The notes: generated by a model from the letters alone, not told the origin. Numbered from the stretch's first letter, positions 1 through 5,802 are shown. The stretch is 6,822 bases of DNA from an uncultured Alphaproteobacteria bacterium (GCA_903929895.1 CAIYWM010000806.1:1-6822), one strand, 5' to 3'. Numbers and translations are program-made.

Positions 1-1308
1 ACCCGCCACGACATCGGCCGGCCCGAGGGCGGTGAACTTCCGGCCGCCGGCCCCTTCGGGCAGCCGGTGCGGCCAGCGCGCGCCCGGTCTCGGCCCGTTT
101 GCCACGTGGCTGTTCCTGGCGGTGAGAGGACTGTCGGGATAGCCGATGTCCATCTCGGCGAGCTGGTCGGCCACCTTGTGCTGGAACTGCGGAAAGGTCG
201 CCGCGAAGCGCAGGACCACGTTGCGCACATCCTGCAGCAGTGGATTGCTGAGCGTCGCCGCCGCGGTGAGGCGGCCCGCCTTCCTGAGAACCAGGTCGCC
301 GACCGCCGTGCGCTCCGGCGAGTAGCTGTCGAGCAGGGACGGCTTTGCGGCGCCTTCGATGACGAGCGCCAGCTTCCAGGCGAGGTTGAAGGCGTCCTGC
401 ATGCCGGTGTTCATGCCCTGGCCGCCCGCCGGGCTGTGGATGTGCGCCGCGTCGCCTGCCAGGAAGACACGGCCCCTGGAATAGTCCCTGACCTTGCGTT
501 CGTTGATTCGGAAGGCGGCGAGCCAGACCGGATCGGACATCACGATCCCGGGCGAGCCGCGACGCGCCATCAGGACATTGATCTCCTCGAGGGTCGGGTC
601 GGGGTGGGTCTCGCCGTCCCTGGCCGGACCGAGATTGGCGATCACCCGCCAGCGGTCGCCGCCGATCGGGAAGAAGGCGAGGATGCCGTCGCGGTGCCAG
701 AAGATGTGGAGATGATCCGTGGGCTCGAGGCCCGTGATGTGGCCGTCGGCCAGCGCCCAGTGCGACTGGAGCGTCGAGCCTTCGAACGCGAAGCCCAGCC
801 CGTGCCGCACGGTCGAGTGAGCGCCGTCGCACCCGACCAGCCAGTCGGCTTCGAGCGTTTCCCGCTCGCCGTTCGCCTTCGTGAGCATCGCTTCGACGGA
901 GGCGCCCCTGTCGGAGAAACCCGTCAGCTCGACCGTGCGCTCGACCGTCACCCCGGCTGCCGCCAGCCGTTCCTCGAGCACCCTCTCGGTCTCGCTTTGC
1001 GCGATCATCAGCGCATAGGCGAAGCGGCTGTCGATCACGTCGAACGCGACCTTGGCCACGACCTGGTTGCCGGTCGAGATCTGCGCGCCATGCGCCGGCA
1101 CGCCGGACGACAGGAAGTCCTTGGCATAGCCGGCATCGTCCAGCAGTTCGAGCGTGCGGCTCCACAGGACGAGGGCCTTGGACTTGTCGGTACGGGCGGC
1201 CGACTTGTCGACGATACGGACGGAAATACCGTGGCGGACCAGCTCGTTGGCGAGGGTCAGGCCCACCGGGCCTGCGCCCGCGATCAGCACTTTCGGATTG
1301 TTGGCCAC
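1..1308 (-). CDS. FAD-dependent aromatic-type monooxygenase, C-terminus off the left edge
   Basis: Group A flavoprotein hydroxylase (PheA/TfdB/MhpA superfamily), which uses NAD(P)H and O2 to hydroxylate a usually aromatic substrate in the cytoplasm. 436 codons are visible and the frame stays open at base 1. The three signature motifs are present: the dinucleotide-binding GAGPVG at residues 11-16, the DG motif CDGAHS at 160-165, and the second FAD motif, GDAAHIHSP at 285-293 followed by GGQGMNTGMQDA (295-306). PGARWP at about 408-413 looks like the start of the C-terminal thioredoxin-like domain found in longer members, so roughly 80-130 residues are probably missing. The GTG start is chosen because AGGGGAG lies about 6 bases upstream; a nearby ATG at 1325 is out of frame. 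The motifs do not reveal the substrate. The next gene is divergent, so this one has its own promoter. The family is certain; the substrate is unknown. Confidence 0.93.
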   Translation of the reverse strand, partial: MANNPKVLIAGAGPVGLTLANELVRHGISVRIVDKSAARTDKSKALVLWSRTLELLDDAGYAKDFLSSGVPAHGAQISTGNQVVAKVAFDVIDSRFAYALMIAQSETERVLEERLAAAGVTVERTVELTGFSDRGASVEAMLTKANGERETLEADWLVGCDGAHSTVRHGLGFAFEGSTLQSHWALADGHITGLEPTDHLHIFWHRDGILAFFPIGGDRWRVIANLGPARDGETHPDPTLEEINVLMARRGSPGIVMSDPVWLAAFRINERKVRDYSRGRVFLAGDAAHIHSPAGGQGMNTGMQDAFNLAWKLALVIEGAAKPSLLDSYSPERTAVGDLVLRKAGRLTAAATLSNPLLQDVRNVVLRFAATFPQFQHKVADQLAEMDIGYPDSPLTARNSHVANGPRPGARWPHRLPEGAGGRKFTALGPADVVAG

Positions 1309-1567
1309 CGCGAACTCCCCTGCATGTCTCGCGGCACCCTAGCCGCCCGCGGCCAATCGGTCCTTGCAAAAGTCCCGGCAAGAGGCCATATGCACGCGGT
1401 CGATAGACGGACAGACGATTTGGTCCGCGTTCCCGGCTTCGCCGGCAGCTCGCTCCCGAACTTTGATCCCGAAAACCAGTGCGAATTCGACGGCCGGCTG
1501 CGCGTTCCTTTTTCATGATTGGGACGCCGCGCGGTTCAGCATATCTAAAGTAGTGAAAGGGTTACCC

Positions 1568-1780
1568 ATGGCGACGGGAACCGTGAAGTGGTTCAATATT
1601 CAGAAGGGCTTCGGCTTCATCCAGCCGGACAACGGCGGTGCCGATGCCTTCGTGCACATCAGCGCCGTTGAGCGCGCCGGCCTGGGCACGCTGAACGAAG
1701 GTCAGAAGGTCGAGTTCGAACTCGTCGCTGACCGTCGCAGCGGCAAGATGGCGGCCGACAATCTGAAGACGATCGGCTGA
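1568..1780 (+). CDS. Cold shock protein (CspA family)
   Basis: A 70-residue single cold shock domain, the normal length for the family. It binds single-stranded RNA and DNA and acts as an RNA chaperone in the cytoplasm. It starts [10 protein letters not shown], followed by RNP1 (KGFGFI, 13-18) and RNP2 (AFVHIS, 27-32); W8, F15, F17, F28 and H30 are the expected nucleic-acid-facing aromatics. The [10 protein letters not shown] ending is typical of alphaproteobacterial members. AAAGGG ends 6 bases before the ATG and supports this start; the same frame is open upstream to 1364, but that stretch does not look like protein. A weak promoter match, TTGGGA (1519-1524), 17 bases, TATCTA (1542-1547), would give a leader of only about 15-20 bases. 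The gene is monocistronic, ending in a strong terminator at 1828-1862. Cold induction cannot be judged from the sequence. Confidence 0.95.
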   Translation: MATGTVKWFNIQKGFGFIQPDNGGADAFVHISAVERAGLGTLNEGQKVEFELVADRRSGKMAADNLKTIG

Positions 1781-1786
1781 TCGCGC

Positions 1787-1806
1787 GGCCGCCGGTAACG
1801 GCGGCC
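1787..1806 (+). other. Hairpin with GTAA tetraloop behind the csp stop codon
   Basis: A perfect 8-bp stem, GGCCGCCG (1787-1794) with CGGCGGCC (1799-1806), closes a GTAA loop of the GNRA class, 6 bases after the TGA. It has no T-run, so it is not itself an intrinsic terminator; it could protect the 3' end of the csp mRNA. Confidence 0.5.
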
Positions 1807-1827
1807 ACGTCTCAGAATGCGAGATTG

Positions 1828-1862
1828 GCCCCGCACCCTCTGGGTGCGGGGCTTTTCTTTTG
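1828..1862 (+). terminator. Intrinsic terminator of the cold shock gene
   Basis: A perfect 11-bp stem, GCCCCGCACCC (1828-1838) with GGGTGCGGGGC (1842-1852), has a TCT loop and is followed directly by TTTTCTTTT. This is a textbook Rho-independent terminator and separates csp from the next gene. Confidence 0.93.
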
Positions 1863-1899
1863 GCTTTCCTGTTGCGGGCGTGGTTGCGCGGGCGTGGCG

Positions 1900-1924
1900 G
1901 GAACCGGAGCGACGGGCGACGGTT
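1900..1924 (+). promoter_or_regulatory. Candidate EcfG-type stress promoter ahead of the 71-residue gene
   Basis: GGAAC (1900-1904), 16 bases, GGTT (1921-1924). From memory the alphaproteobacterial EcfG consensus is GGAAC-N16/17-CGTT, so only the first base of the -10 differs. It would give a leader of about 95 bases to the ATG at 2028. It is a pattern match only. Confidence 0.35.
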
Positions 1925-2017
1925 GCTGAAGTGTCGCGTCGATCCGTCGATCGGGCGCGCGAGCCTCGTCCCGTGCCGGCACGAGCCCCCTCTAGGTCGA
2001 CGGACTTGAACCGATAT

Positions 2018-2022
2018 GGAGG
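2018..2022 (+). promoter_or_regulatory. Ribosome binding site that fixes the start at 2028
   Basis: GGAGG lies 5 bases before the ATG at 2028. It overlaps the other in-frame ATG at 2016, which therefore cannot be the usual start. Confidence 0.75.
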
Positions 2023-2027
2023 TCCCG

Positions 2028-2243
2028 ATGGGTAAGAAATCCAACAAGCGTTCGGAATACGTGCTGTTCAACGTCATCTACGAGGACGGCAGCCAGCGCT
2101 CCAACCGCCGCGTACCGCTCGAGGCCCTCGAAGGGCTCGAGAAGGACCTGCCGGCCCGGCAGATCATCGAGGAGCAGGATCGCGAGGTCGCCGAGAAGTC
2201 CGGCAAGCCGGCGCTCGCCATCAAGTCGCTCGTGCGCGCCTGA
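2028..2243 (+). CDS. Small hypothetical protein, 71 residues
   Basis: I do not recognise the family. The protein starts MGKKSNKRSEY and is soluble, highly charged, and without signal peptide or membrane segment. Residues 10-30 (YVLFNVIYEDGSQRSNRRVP) alternate hydrophobic and polar residues as in a beta hairpin. Residues 31-60 look helical and rich in Glu, Lys and Arg (LEALEGLEKDLPARQIIEEQ). Codons are strongly GC-ending and the Shine-Dalgarno sequence is good, so it is very likely a real gene. It stands alone: the csp terminator lies upstream and the convergent GST gene downstream. A candidate EcfG-type promoter at 1900-1924 hints at general stress control, but no function can be assigned. 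Confidence 0.8.
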   Translation: MGKKSNKRSEYVLFNVIYEDGSQRSNRRVPLEALEGLEKDLPARQIIEEQDREVAEKSGKPALAIKSLVRA

Positions 2244-2277
2244 CCGTCACTCCAGGATCGTTCTTACCGGAGGATGG

Positions 2278-2316
2278 GCAGGGTTGATGGCGCTCGCCGC
2301 TCATCCCTGCTTCTTC
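2278..2316 (+). terminator. Possible terminator between the convergent 71-residue and GST genes
   Basis: GCAGGG (2278-2283) pairs with CCCTGC (2305-2310), with further pairing inside (ATG/CAT), followed by TTCTTC on the plus strand. The T-run is short and interrupted and overlaps the 3' end of the GST gene, so this is only moderately supported. Confidence 0.35.
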
Positions 2317-3043
2317 AGTCGGTGAAAGAACCTATCCGGGCGGCAGCGAAGGCCGGCCGCGACTGGATCGCCGTCCACCAGGCCGCGACCCGCGGGTGCC
2401 GGGCCGGTGTGATCTCCTCCGGCGCGATCTCCTCGTCGATCCGCTTGATGAAGGGCACCGCGCCGATGTCGGCCAGCGAATAGCTGTCGCCGGCCAGCCA
2501 CCGGCTGTGGCGCAGCGTCTCTTCCATGCGGTCGACCAGCCCGACCTTCAACCTGGTGCGCGCCTCCTGGCGCTCTTCCTCGGTGTAGGGCTTGCGCGCG
2601 GTGCGCAGCCACGCCTCACGCCGTTCCTTGCTGGGAACGTTGGCCAGCTTTTCGGCGAGCTCGGCGTCGGACCACTGCGTGGCGACCTTGGCCATCGAGT
2701 GCGCCCAGTTGAAGATGATCAAGTTGCCGATCAGCCCGTCGACATGGCGGATCCAGTTGCGCATCACGGCGCGTCCGTAGGCGTCCGCCGGCCGCAGCGG
2801 CGGCTCGGGCCAGGTCTCGTCGACATATTCGCAGATCGTGCCGCTCTCGTAGAGCGAGCGCCCGTCCTCGAGGATCAGCAGCGGGATGACGCCGTTGGGG
2901 TTGAGCTTCAGGAAGGCAGGCGCGTGATGCTCCATCTTGCTGAGGTCGATCACCTTGCTCTCGAAGGTGAGGCCTTTCTCGGCCAGGCACAACCGCACCC
3001 GCCGCGACGCCGACGATTTCCAGCCATGATAGAGCGTGAGCAT
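2315..3043 (-). CDS. Glutathione S-transferase family protein
   Basis: 242 residues with the two-domain GST layout. The N-terminal thioredoxin-like half (1-80) begins MLTLYHGWKSSASRRVRL, where the SSxSxRVR segment (10-17) is the active-site serine region also seen in zeta-class enzymes. NPNGVIP (48-54) carries the cis-proline, and ESG (66-68) is the glutathione gamma-glutamyl binding site. The helical half ends with WLAGDSYSLADIGAVPF (182-198), holding the conserved N-capping box and Asp192 of GST C-domains. Normal bacterial GSTs have about 200-230 residues; the extra length is a charged insert around 120-165. It is cytosolic and probably conjugates glutathione to an electrophile or isomerises a substrate; class and substrate are not readable. 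A TetR-type gene lies 132 bp upstream on the same strand and may control it. GGGGA before the ATG supports the start. Confidence 0.92.
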   Translation of the reverse strand: MLTLYHGWKSSASRRVRLCLAEKGLTFESKVIDLSKMEHHAPAFLKLNPNGVIPLLILEDGRSLYESGTICEYVDETWPEPPLRPADAYGRAVMRNWIRHVDGLIGNLIIFNWAHSMAKVATQWSDAELAEKLANVPSKERREAWLRTARKPYTEEERQEARTRLKVGLVDRMEETLRHSRWLAGDSYSLADIGAVPFIKRIDEEIAPEEITPARHPRVAAWWTAIQSRPAFAAARIGSFTD

Positions 3044-3105
3044 TCCCTGATCCCCGATGACGACAACAGGCCCTGATGGCCGTCGGCGTTCATAACCGAA
3101 CAGAA

Positions 3106-3148
3106 AGAACGCTGCTCACGGACCTGTGGATGGGCAGAACGTTCTCAC
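3106..3148. promoter_or_regulatory. Candidate operator repeats upstream of the GST gene
   Basis: Two related elements lie exactly 30 bp apart: AGAACGctgCTCAC (3106-3119) and AGAACGttCTCAC (3136-3148). The second contains the perfect 10-bp palindrome AGAACGTTCT (3136-3145). Three-helical-turn spacing between TetR and GST suggests a regulator site, but the binding protein is not shown. Confidence 0.35.
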
Positions 3149-3175
3149 CAGATTGTCGCGAGCGTCGCCGGCCGC

Positions 3176-3823
3176 TCAGGGCGTCGGCGGCAACAGCCGG
3201 TCGATGGCGCTGGCCCACACGTTGCGCGCCGCCTCGACGCTGAGGCCGTGGCGCTCGCGCATCCGGCCCCAGCTCTCGAAGTCGGTCAGCTGCTCCAGCG
3301 TGATCAGCAGGGCCGTCCGGTCGGTCTCCGTCAGGGTCGAGAGCTCGGGCCGGTACATCAGCATCAACCGCGCCCATACCGCTTCGCGCATGCGGTCGAT
3401 GCGCATCGTCAGCAGGGGCGATTCCCGTTGATTGTGCAGCAGCACCCGCCACAGCGGCAGCCACTGCTCGCAGATGCCGGCCCGCGTCTCGACCTGGGAA
3501 CGGATGCGCGCCGCGCGATCGCCATCGAGATCGCGGATCGTCGCCTGCGCCAGCCCCGCCGCCAGGGCATAGTCCGCCGCGGCGAAACTCAGGGCCAGCA
3601 GGTCGTCGAAGCGCTCGAACACCGAACGCACCGAATAGCCGGCCCGCTTGGCGATCTCGGCCGACGTCGGAATGTCCGGACTCTCGCGAAGCAGCGCGAG
3701 ATAGGCCTCGATGATGAGTTGCCTGGTGCGTTCGCTGCGCAGCCGCCTGCCGTCAATGCGGGGCGGCTTGGGAAGCGCCGTCGCGCTCCGCATCGTGGGG
3801 GGCTTTCGCTCGCTGTCCTGCAC
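3176..3823 (-). CDS. TetR/AcrR-family transcriptional regulator
   Basis: 215 residues, typical TetR length. After a disordered basic head (1-30), residues 31-78 form the TetR N-terminal DNA-binding domain: a first helix ([15 protein letters not shown]), then the helix-turn-helix [20 protein letters not shown] (51-70), with the usual [10 protein letters not shown] following it. Residues 85-210 are an all-helical ligand-binding and dimer domain with no recognisable ligand signature. The start used is GTG at 3823, with AGGAG about 11 bases upstream; an ATG at 3793 (residue 11) is an alternative, since residues 1-30 are not part of the fold. The GST gene follows on the same strand, and the 50-residue gene and ldhA are divergent, so either side could be its target. 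An inverted repeat at 3880-3894 may be an autoregulatory operator. Confidence 0.88.
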   Translation of the reverse strand: MQDSERKPPTMRSATALPKPPRIDGRRLRSERTRQLIIEAYLALLRESPDIPTSAEIAKRAGYSVRSVFERFDDLLALSFAAADYALAAGLAQATIRDLDGDRAARIRSQVETRAGICEQWLPLWRVLLHNQRESPLLTMRIDRMREAVWARLMLMYRPELSTLTETDRTALLITLEQLTDFESWGRMRERHGLSVEAARNVWASAIDRLLPPTP

Positions 3824-3879
3824 CGACTCTATCGCTCCTGGGCCGCCGCCGCGAGATCACGCGAGGCCGCTGCAAGTGT

Positions 3880-3894
3880 GACGCATTTCGCGTC
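3880..3894. promoter_or_regulatory. Candidate operator in the TetR divergent intergenic region
   Basis: The perfect inverted repeat GACGC-ATTTC-GCGTC lies between the regulator start (3823) and the divergent small gene (3948). Its size and position fit a TetR-type dimer site; in GC-rich DNA, 5-bp arms can also arise by chance. Confidence 0.3.
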
Positions 3895-3914
3895 GTCCTG
3901 CCAGCGCACTCCAT

Positions 3915-3939
3915 GCAACTTCCGCGCCGGGCGGGCGTT
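3915..3939 (+). promoter_or_regulatory. Candidate EcfG-type promoter ahead of the 50-residue gene and ldhA
   Basis: GCAAC (3915-3919), 16 bases, CGTT (3936-3939): one mismatch to GGAAC-N16-CGTT. Transcription would begin at about 3945-3948, so the ATG at 3948 would be leaderless or nearly so. This agrees with the absence of a good Shine-Dalgarno sequence. Confidence 0.4.
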
Positions 3940-3947
3940 GATAGGTG

Positions 3948-4100
3948 ATGTCAAAGACTCCCCAGCGCACGCCCAACGACCGTCAGCACCAGGCGGCCCT
4001 CCGTGTCTCGACCAAGCAGATCGCGAAGGACGCGGTGCGCGGTGGACCGAAGTCCGTGAAAAAGGACAAGCGCCCGACCGGCCACGGCCAGAAGGGCTAG
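3948..4100 (+). CDS. Small basic hypothetical protein, 50 residues
   Basis: [15 protein letters not shown] begins a 50-residue protein with about 13 Lys/Arg and few hydrophobic residues, ending RPTGHGQKG. It has no Cys or Trp and looks intrinsically disordered; the charge suggests nucleic-acid contact, but this is inference and I recognise no family. Codon third positions are overwhelmingly G or C, as in the flanking genes, which argues for real coding. No strong Shine-Dalgarno sequence precedes the ATG (only AGGTG directly before it), and the candidate promoter at 3915-3939 would give a leaderless message. The TAG stop overlaps TAGGAGAGG and lies 32 bases before ldhA, so co-transcription with ldhA is likely. 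Confidence 0.6.
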   Translation: MSKTPQRTPNDRQHQAALRVSTKQIAKDAVRGGPKSVKKDKRPTGHGQKG

Positions 4101-4132
4101 GAGAGGCGGGACCGGCGCCCCGGCCGCGCGCC

Positions 4133-5137
4133 ATGCGCGTCGCGGTCTTCAGCACCAAGCCCTACGACCGGCAATTCCTCGACGCCGCCAACGCGTCCGC
4201 CCGCCATGTGCTGGCCTTTCTCGAACCGCGCCTGACGATCGAGACAGTGGCCCTCGCCCGGGGCGTGACGGCGGTTTGCGCCTTCGTGAACGATGCGCTG
4301 CCTGCGGAGGTGCTCGAAGCGCTCGCCGGAGGGGGCATCCGCCTCGTGGCGTTGCGCTGCACGGGCTTCAACAACGTCGACCTCGCGGCGGCGCGCAAGC
4401 TCGGCATCACCGTCGCCCGCGTGCCCGAATATTCACCGCATGCCGTCGCCGAGCATGCCGTCACCCTCGTGCTGGCGCTGAACCGCAACATCCATCGCGC
4501 CTATGCCCGCGTCCGCGAGGGCAACTTCGCGCTGGAAGGGCTGCTGGGCTTCGACATGAAGGGCCGCACCGTGGGCGTCGTCGGCACCGGGCGCATCGGC
4601 GCCACCTTCGCCCGCATCCTGGCGGGCTTCGGCTGCACGATCCTCGCCGTCGATCCCGCACCCGACGCCGCCTGCATCGCGGTGGGGGTGCGTTATGTCG
4701 AGCTGCCCGAGCTGCTGGCGGCCTCCGACATCGTCTCGCTCCATTGCCCCCTGACGCCCGCGACCCATCACCTGATCGACGCGGCGGCGCTCGCCCGCAT
4801 GCGCCCGGGCGCGATGCTGATCAACACCAGCCGCGGCGCGGTGATCGACACGCCGGCCGTGATCGCGGCGCTGAAGGACGGGCGCCTGGGCCATCTCGGC
4901 CTCGACGTCTACGAGGAGGAGGCCGACCTGTTCTTCGAAGACCTGTCCGACAAGGTGATCCAGGACGATGTCTTTGCCCGGCTCCTGTCCTTCCCCAACG
5001 TCCTCGTCACCGGACACCAGGCCTTCTTCACCGCCGACGCCCTGCAGGGCATCGCCGCCACCACCATCGCCAACATCACCGCCTTCGAGCGCGACGGCCG
5101 GGCCGTCCACGAGATTTCGGTCGAGAAGCTCGCCTGA
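4133..5137 (+). CDS. ldhA: D-lactate dehydrogenase (NAD-dependent, fermentative type)
   Basis: 334 residues, full length, and close to Escherichia coli LdhA along its length. It reduces pyruvate to D-lactate with NADH in the cytoplasm, regenerating NAD+ when oxygen is limiting. The start [12 protein letters not shown] matches the family start. CTGFNNVDL (76-84) and [11 protein letters not shown] (99-109) belong to the substrate domain. The NAD-binding loop is GTGRIG (151-156) with Asp174 at the end of the second strand, giving NAD preference. The catalytic set is Arg234 (NTSRG), Glu263 (DVYEEE) and His295 (TGHQAF). The LdhA-specific [17 protein letters not shown] segment is present. The frame is open for 885 bases upstream, but that part is antisense to the TetR gene and not protein-like. 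The Shine-Dalgarno sequence is poor: GGAGAGG is 26 bases away, behind the 50-residue gene, so translation may be coupled to that gene. Confidence 0.93.
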   Translation: MRVAVFSTKPYDRQFLDAANASARHVLAFLEPRLTIETVALARGVTAVCAFVNDALPAEVLEALAGGGIRLVALRCTGFNNVDLAAARKLGITVARVPEYSPHAVAEHAVTLVLALNRNIHRAYARVREGNFALEGLLGFDMKGRTVGVVGTGRIGATFARILAGFGCTILAVDPAPDAACIAVGVRYVELPELLAASDIVSLHCPLTPATHHLIDAAALARMRPGAMLINTSRGAVIDTPAVIAALKDGRLGHLGLDVYEEEADLFFEDLSDKVIQDDVFARLLSFPNVLVTGHQAFFTADALQGIAATTIANITAFERDGRAVHEISVEKLA

Positions 5138-5145
5138 CGCGCGCC

Positions 5146-5344
5146 CCCTGACGGCCGAGGGCTATCGCATGTGACCTGAAGCGCCGTTGCGGTTCACTTT
5201 TCAAGAAGGCGAAAGGTCCCTCACTTCGTTCGGGATGACAATTTTGTTGGAATTTGCGCAGTGCGCCGATTCCGAAAACGCTGTCATCCCGAACGCAGTG
5301 AGGGACCTTTGAATCACATGCGATAGCGCCCTGACGCCCGAGGG
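5146..5344. repeat. 16-bp direct repeat flanking the palindromic element
   Basis: CCCTGACGGCCGAGGG (5146-5161) and CCCTGACGCCCGAGGG (5329-5344) match at 15 of 16 bases and bracket the palindrome at 5161-5327. They could be a duplicated target or part of the repeat family itself. Confidence 0.5.
5161..5327. repeat. Intergenic palindromic repeat of the 'HPERSEGP' type
   Basis: Nested inverted repeats. Outer arms are GCTATCGCATGTGA (5161-5174) and TCACATGCGATAGC (5314-5327), perfect over 14 bp. Inner arms at 5212-5240 and 5282-5310 match at 28 of 29 bp. The centre (5241-5281) carries smaller stems: GGAAT/ATTCC, and GCGCA-g-TGCGC. The left gap between arms is 37 bases and the right only 3, so the left spacer holds an extra small hairpin. 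The core CATCCCGAACG...GTGAGGGACCT translates on the minus strand as CHPERSEGP, a phrase well known from spurious proteins over interspersed repeats. It lies between the convergent ldhA and GlsB-type genes and could stop transcription in both directions. It is probably one of many genomic copies (REP- or MITE-like); no transposase is present here. Confidence 0.8.
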
Positions 5345-5359
5345 GCGCAGGGACGCGGG

Positions 5360-5626
5360 CTAAGCCCGCCGCCCTCGTACCAGGCCGACGATCAGCAGCA
5401 GGATGATCGCACCCAACGCCGCGAACAGGATCTGGGAAAGAATTCCGCCCCCCAGGTTGATCCCGAGTCGCGGAAACAGCAGGCCCGCGAACAAGGCGCC
5501 GGCAATGCCGACAAGGAGGTCGCCGACCAGCCCGAACCCGGTGCCGCGCAAGACCTTGCCGGCCAGCCAGCCGGCCACGATGCCCACGACGAGAATGACG
5601 AGAATGCTTTCGGCCGACATGTTCAT
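5360..5626 (-). CDS. GlsB/YeaQ/YmgE-family stress-response membrane protein
   Basis: 88 residues, the usual length for this family (also called transglycosylase-associated protein). These are small inner-membrane proteins linked to general, envelope and acid stress; the biochemical role is not established. There are three hydrophobic segments: about 7-21 (ILVILVVGIVAGWLAG), 33-52 (LVGDLLVGIAGALFAGLLF) and 62-83 (ILSQILFAALGAIILLLIVG). The typical glycine-rich GTGFGLVGDLLVGIAGA stretch follows the first one. The protein ends in basic VRGRRA. ATG at 5626 is chosen because AGGGGA lies 7 bases upstream; the frame extends to 5806, but that part is unlike the family. The stop lies inside a GCGGGC-TAA-GCCCGC hairpin (5355-5369). 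A candidate EcfG-like promoter at 5678-5702 would give a leader of about 45 bases. Confidence 0.9.
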   Translation of the reverse strand: MNMSAESILVILVVGIVAGWLAGKVLRGTGFGLVGDLLVGIAGALFAGLLFPRLGINLGGGILSQILFAALGAIILLLIVGLVRGRRA

Positions 5627-5675
5627 GGTGAGATCCCCTGGCCGTCCTGCGGACGCGCAACACATCGGCGCAGGG

Positions 5676-5700
5676 TGAACGCACCGGACCTCCCGGCGTT
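5676..5700 (+). promoter_or_regulatory. Candidate EcfG-type promoter toward the exported small protein
   Basis: TGAAC (5676-5680), 16 bases, CGTT (5697-5700), one mismatch to GGAAC-N16-CGTT. The predicted leader to the ATG at 5809 is about 100 bases. It overlaps the opposite-facing match at 5678-5702. Confidence 0.35.
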
Positions 5701-5702
5701 GC
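5678..5702 (-). promoter_or_regulatory. Candidate EcfG-type promoter of the GlsB-type gene
   Basis: Read on the minus strand: GCAAC (5702-5698), 16 bases, CGTT (5681-5678), one mismatch to the consensus. It is well placed for the start at 5626. Confidence 0.4.
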
Positions 5703-5718
5703 ATGGCGTCGGTCCGGT
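5683..5718. repeat. Inverted repeat in the divergent intergenic region
   Basis: ACCGGACC (5683-5690) and GGTCCGGT (5711-5718) form perfect 8-bp arms around 20 bases. The left arm lies inside the spacer of both promoter candidates, so it may be an operator or an RNA stem. Confidence 0.4.
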
Positions 5719-5795
5719 CGCCGCAATGGGGACACCGCGAACGTCTATGCCACAGCCCACCAGGGACGCTCTGTCCCGTCCCGCTCCAAACCCTT

Positions 5796-5802
5796 GAGGA
5801 GA
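5796..5802 (+). promoter_or_regulatory. Ribosome binding site fixing the start at 5809
   Basis: GAGGAGA with a 6-base spacer to the ATG at 5809. An in-frame TTG at 5794 overlaps this site and is therefore not the start. Confidence 0.8.

Noticed and set aside
67..1518. 483-codon open frame on the plus strand
   Set aside because: It is antisense to the monooxygenase, whose minus-strand translation carries all family motifs; long opposite frames are common in GC-rich genes.
1364..1567. N-terminal extension of the cold shock protein
   Set aside because: The family is about 70 residues long, and a Shine-Dalgarno sequence precedes the ATG at 1568.
1972..1983. 12-bp palindrome CGTGCCGGCACG in the leader of the 71-residue gene
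   Set aside because: It is perfect but short and GC-only in its core; such palindromes are expected by chance in this composition, and nothing ties it to a function.
1562..2077. 171-codon minus-strand frame over csp and the terminator
   Set aside because: It covers a clear cold shock gene and a terminator in antisense and resembles no protein.
2396..3076. 226-codon plus-strand frame
   Set aside because: It is the antisense shadow of the GST gene.
3248..4132. In-frame 295-codon extension upstream of ldhA
   Set aside because: The extension is antisense to the TetR gene and not protein-like; LdhA homologues begin at [13 protein letters not shown] sequence, that is at 4133.
4276..5151. 291-codon alternative frame over ldhA
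   Set aside because: It is an Arg/His/Pro-rich shadow in another frame of ldhA.
5076..5735. 219-codon minus-strand frame containing CHPERSEGP
   Set aside because: It is a translation across the palindromic repeat and the GlsB-type gene in the wrong frame; this is a known kind of false protein.
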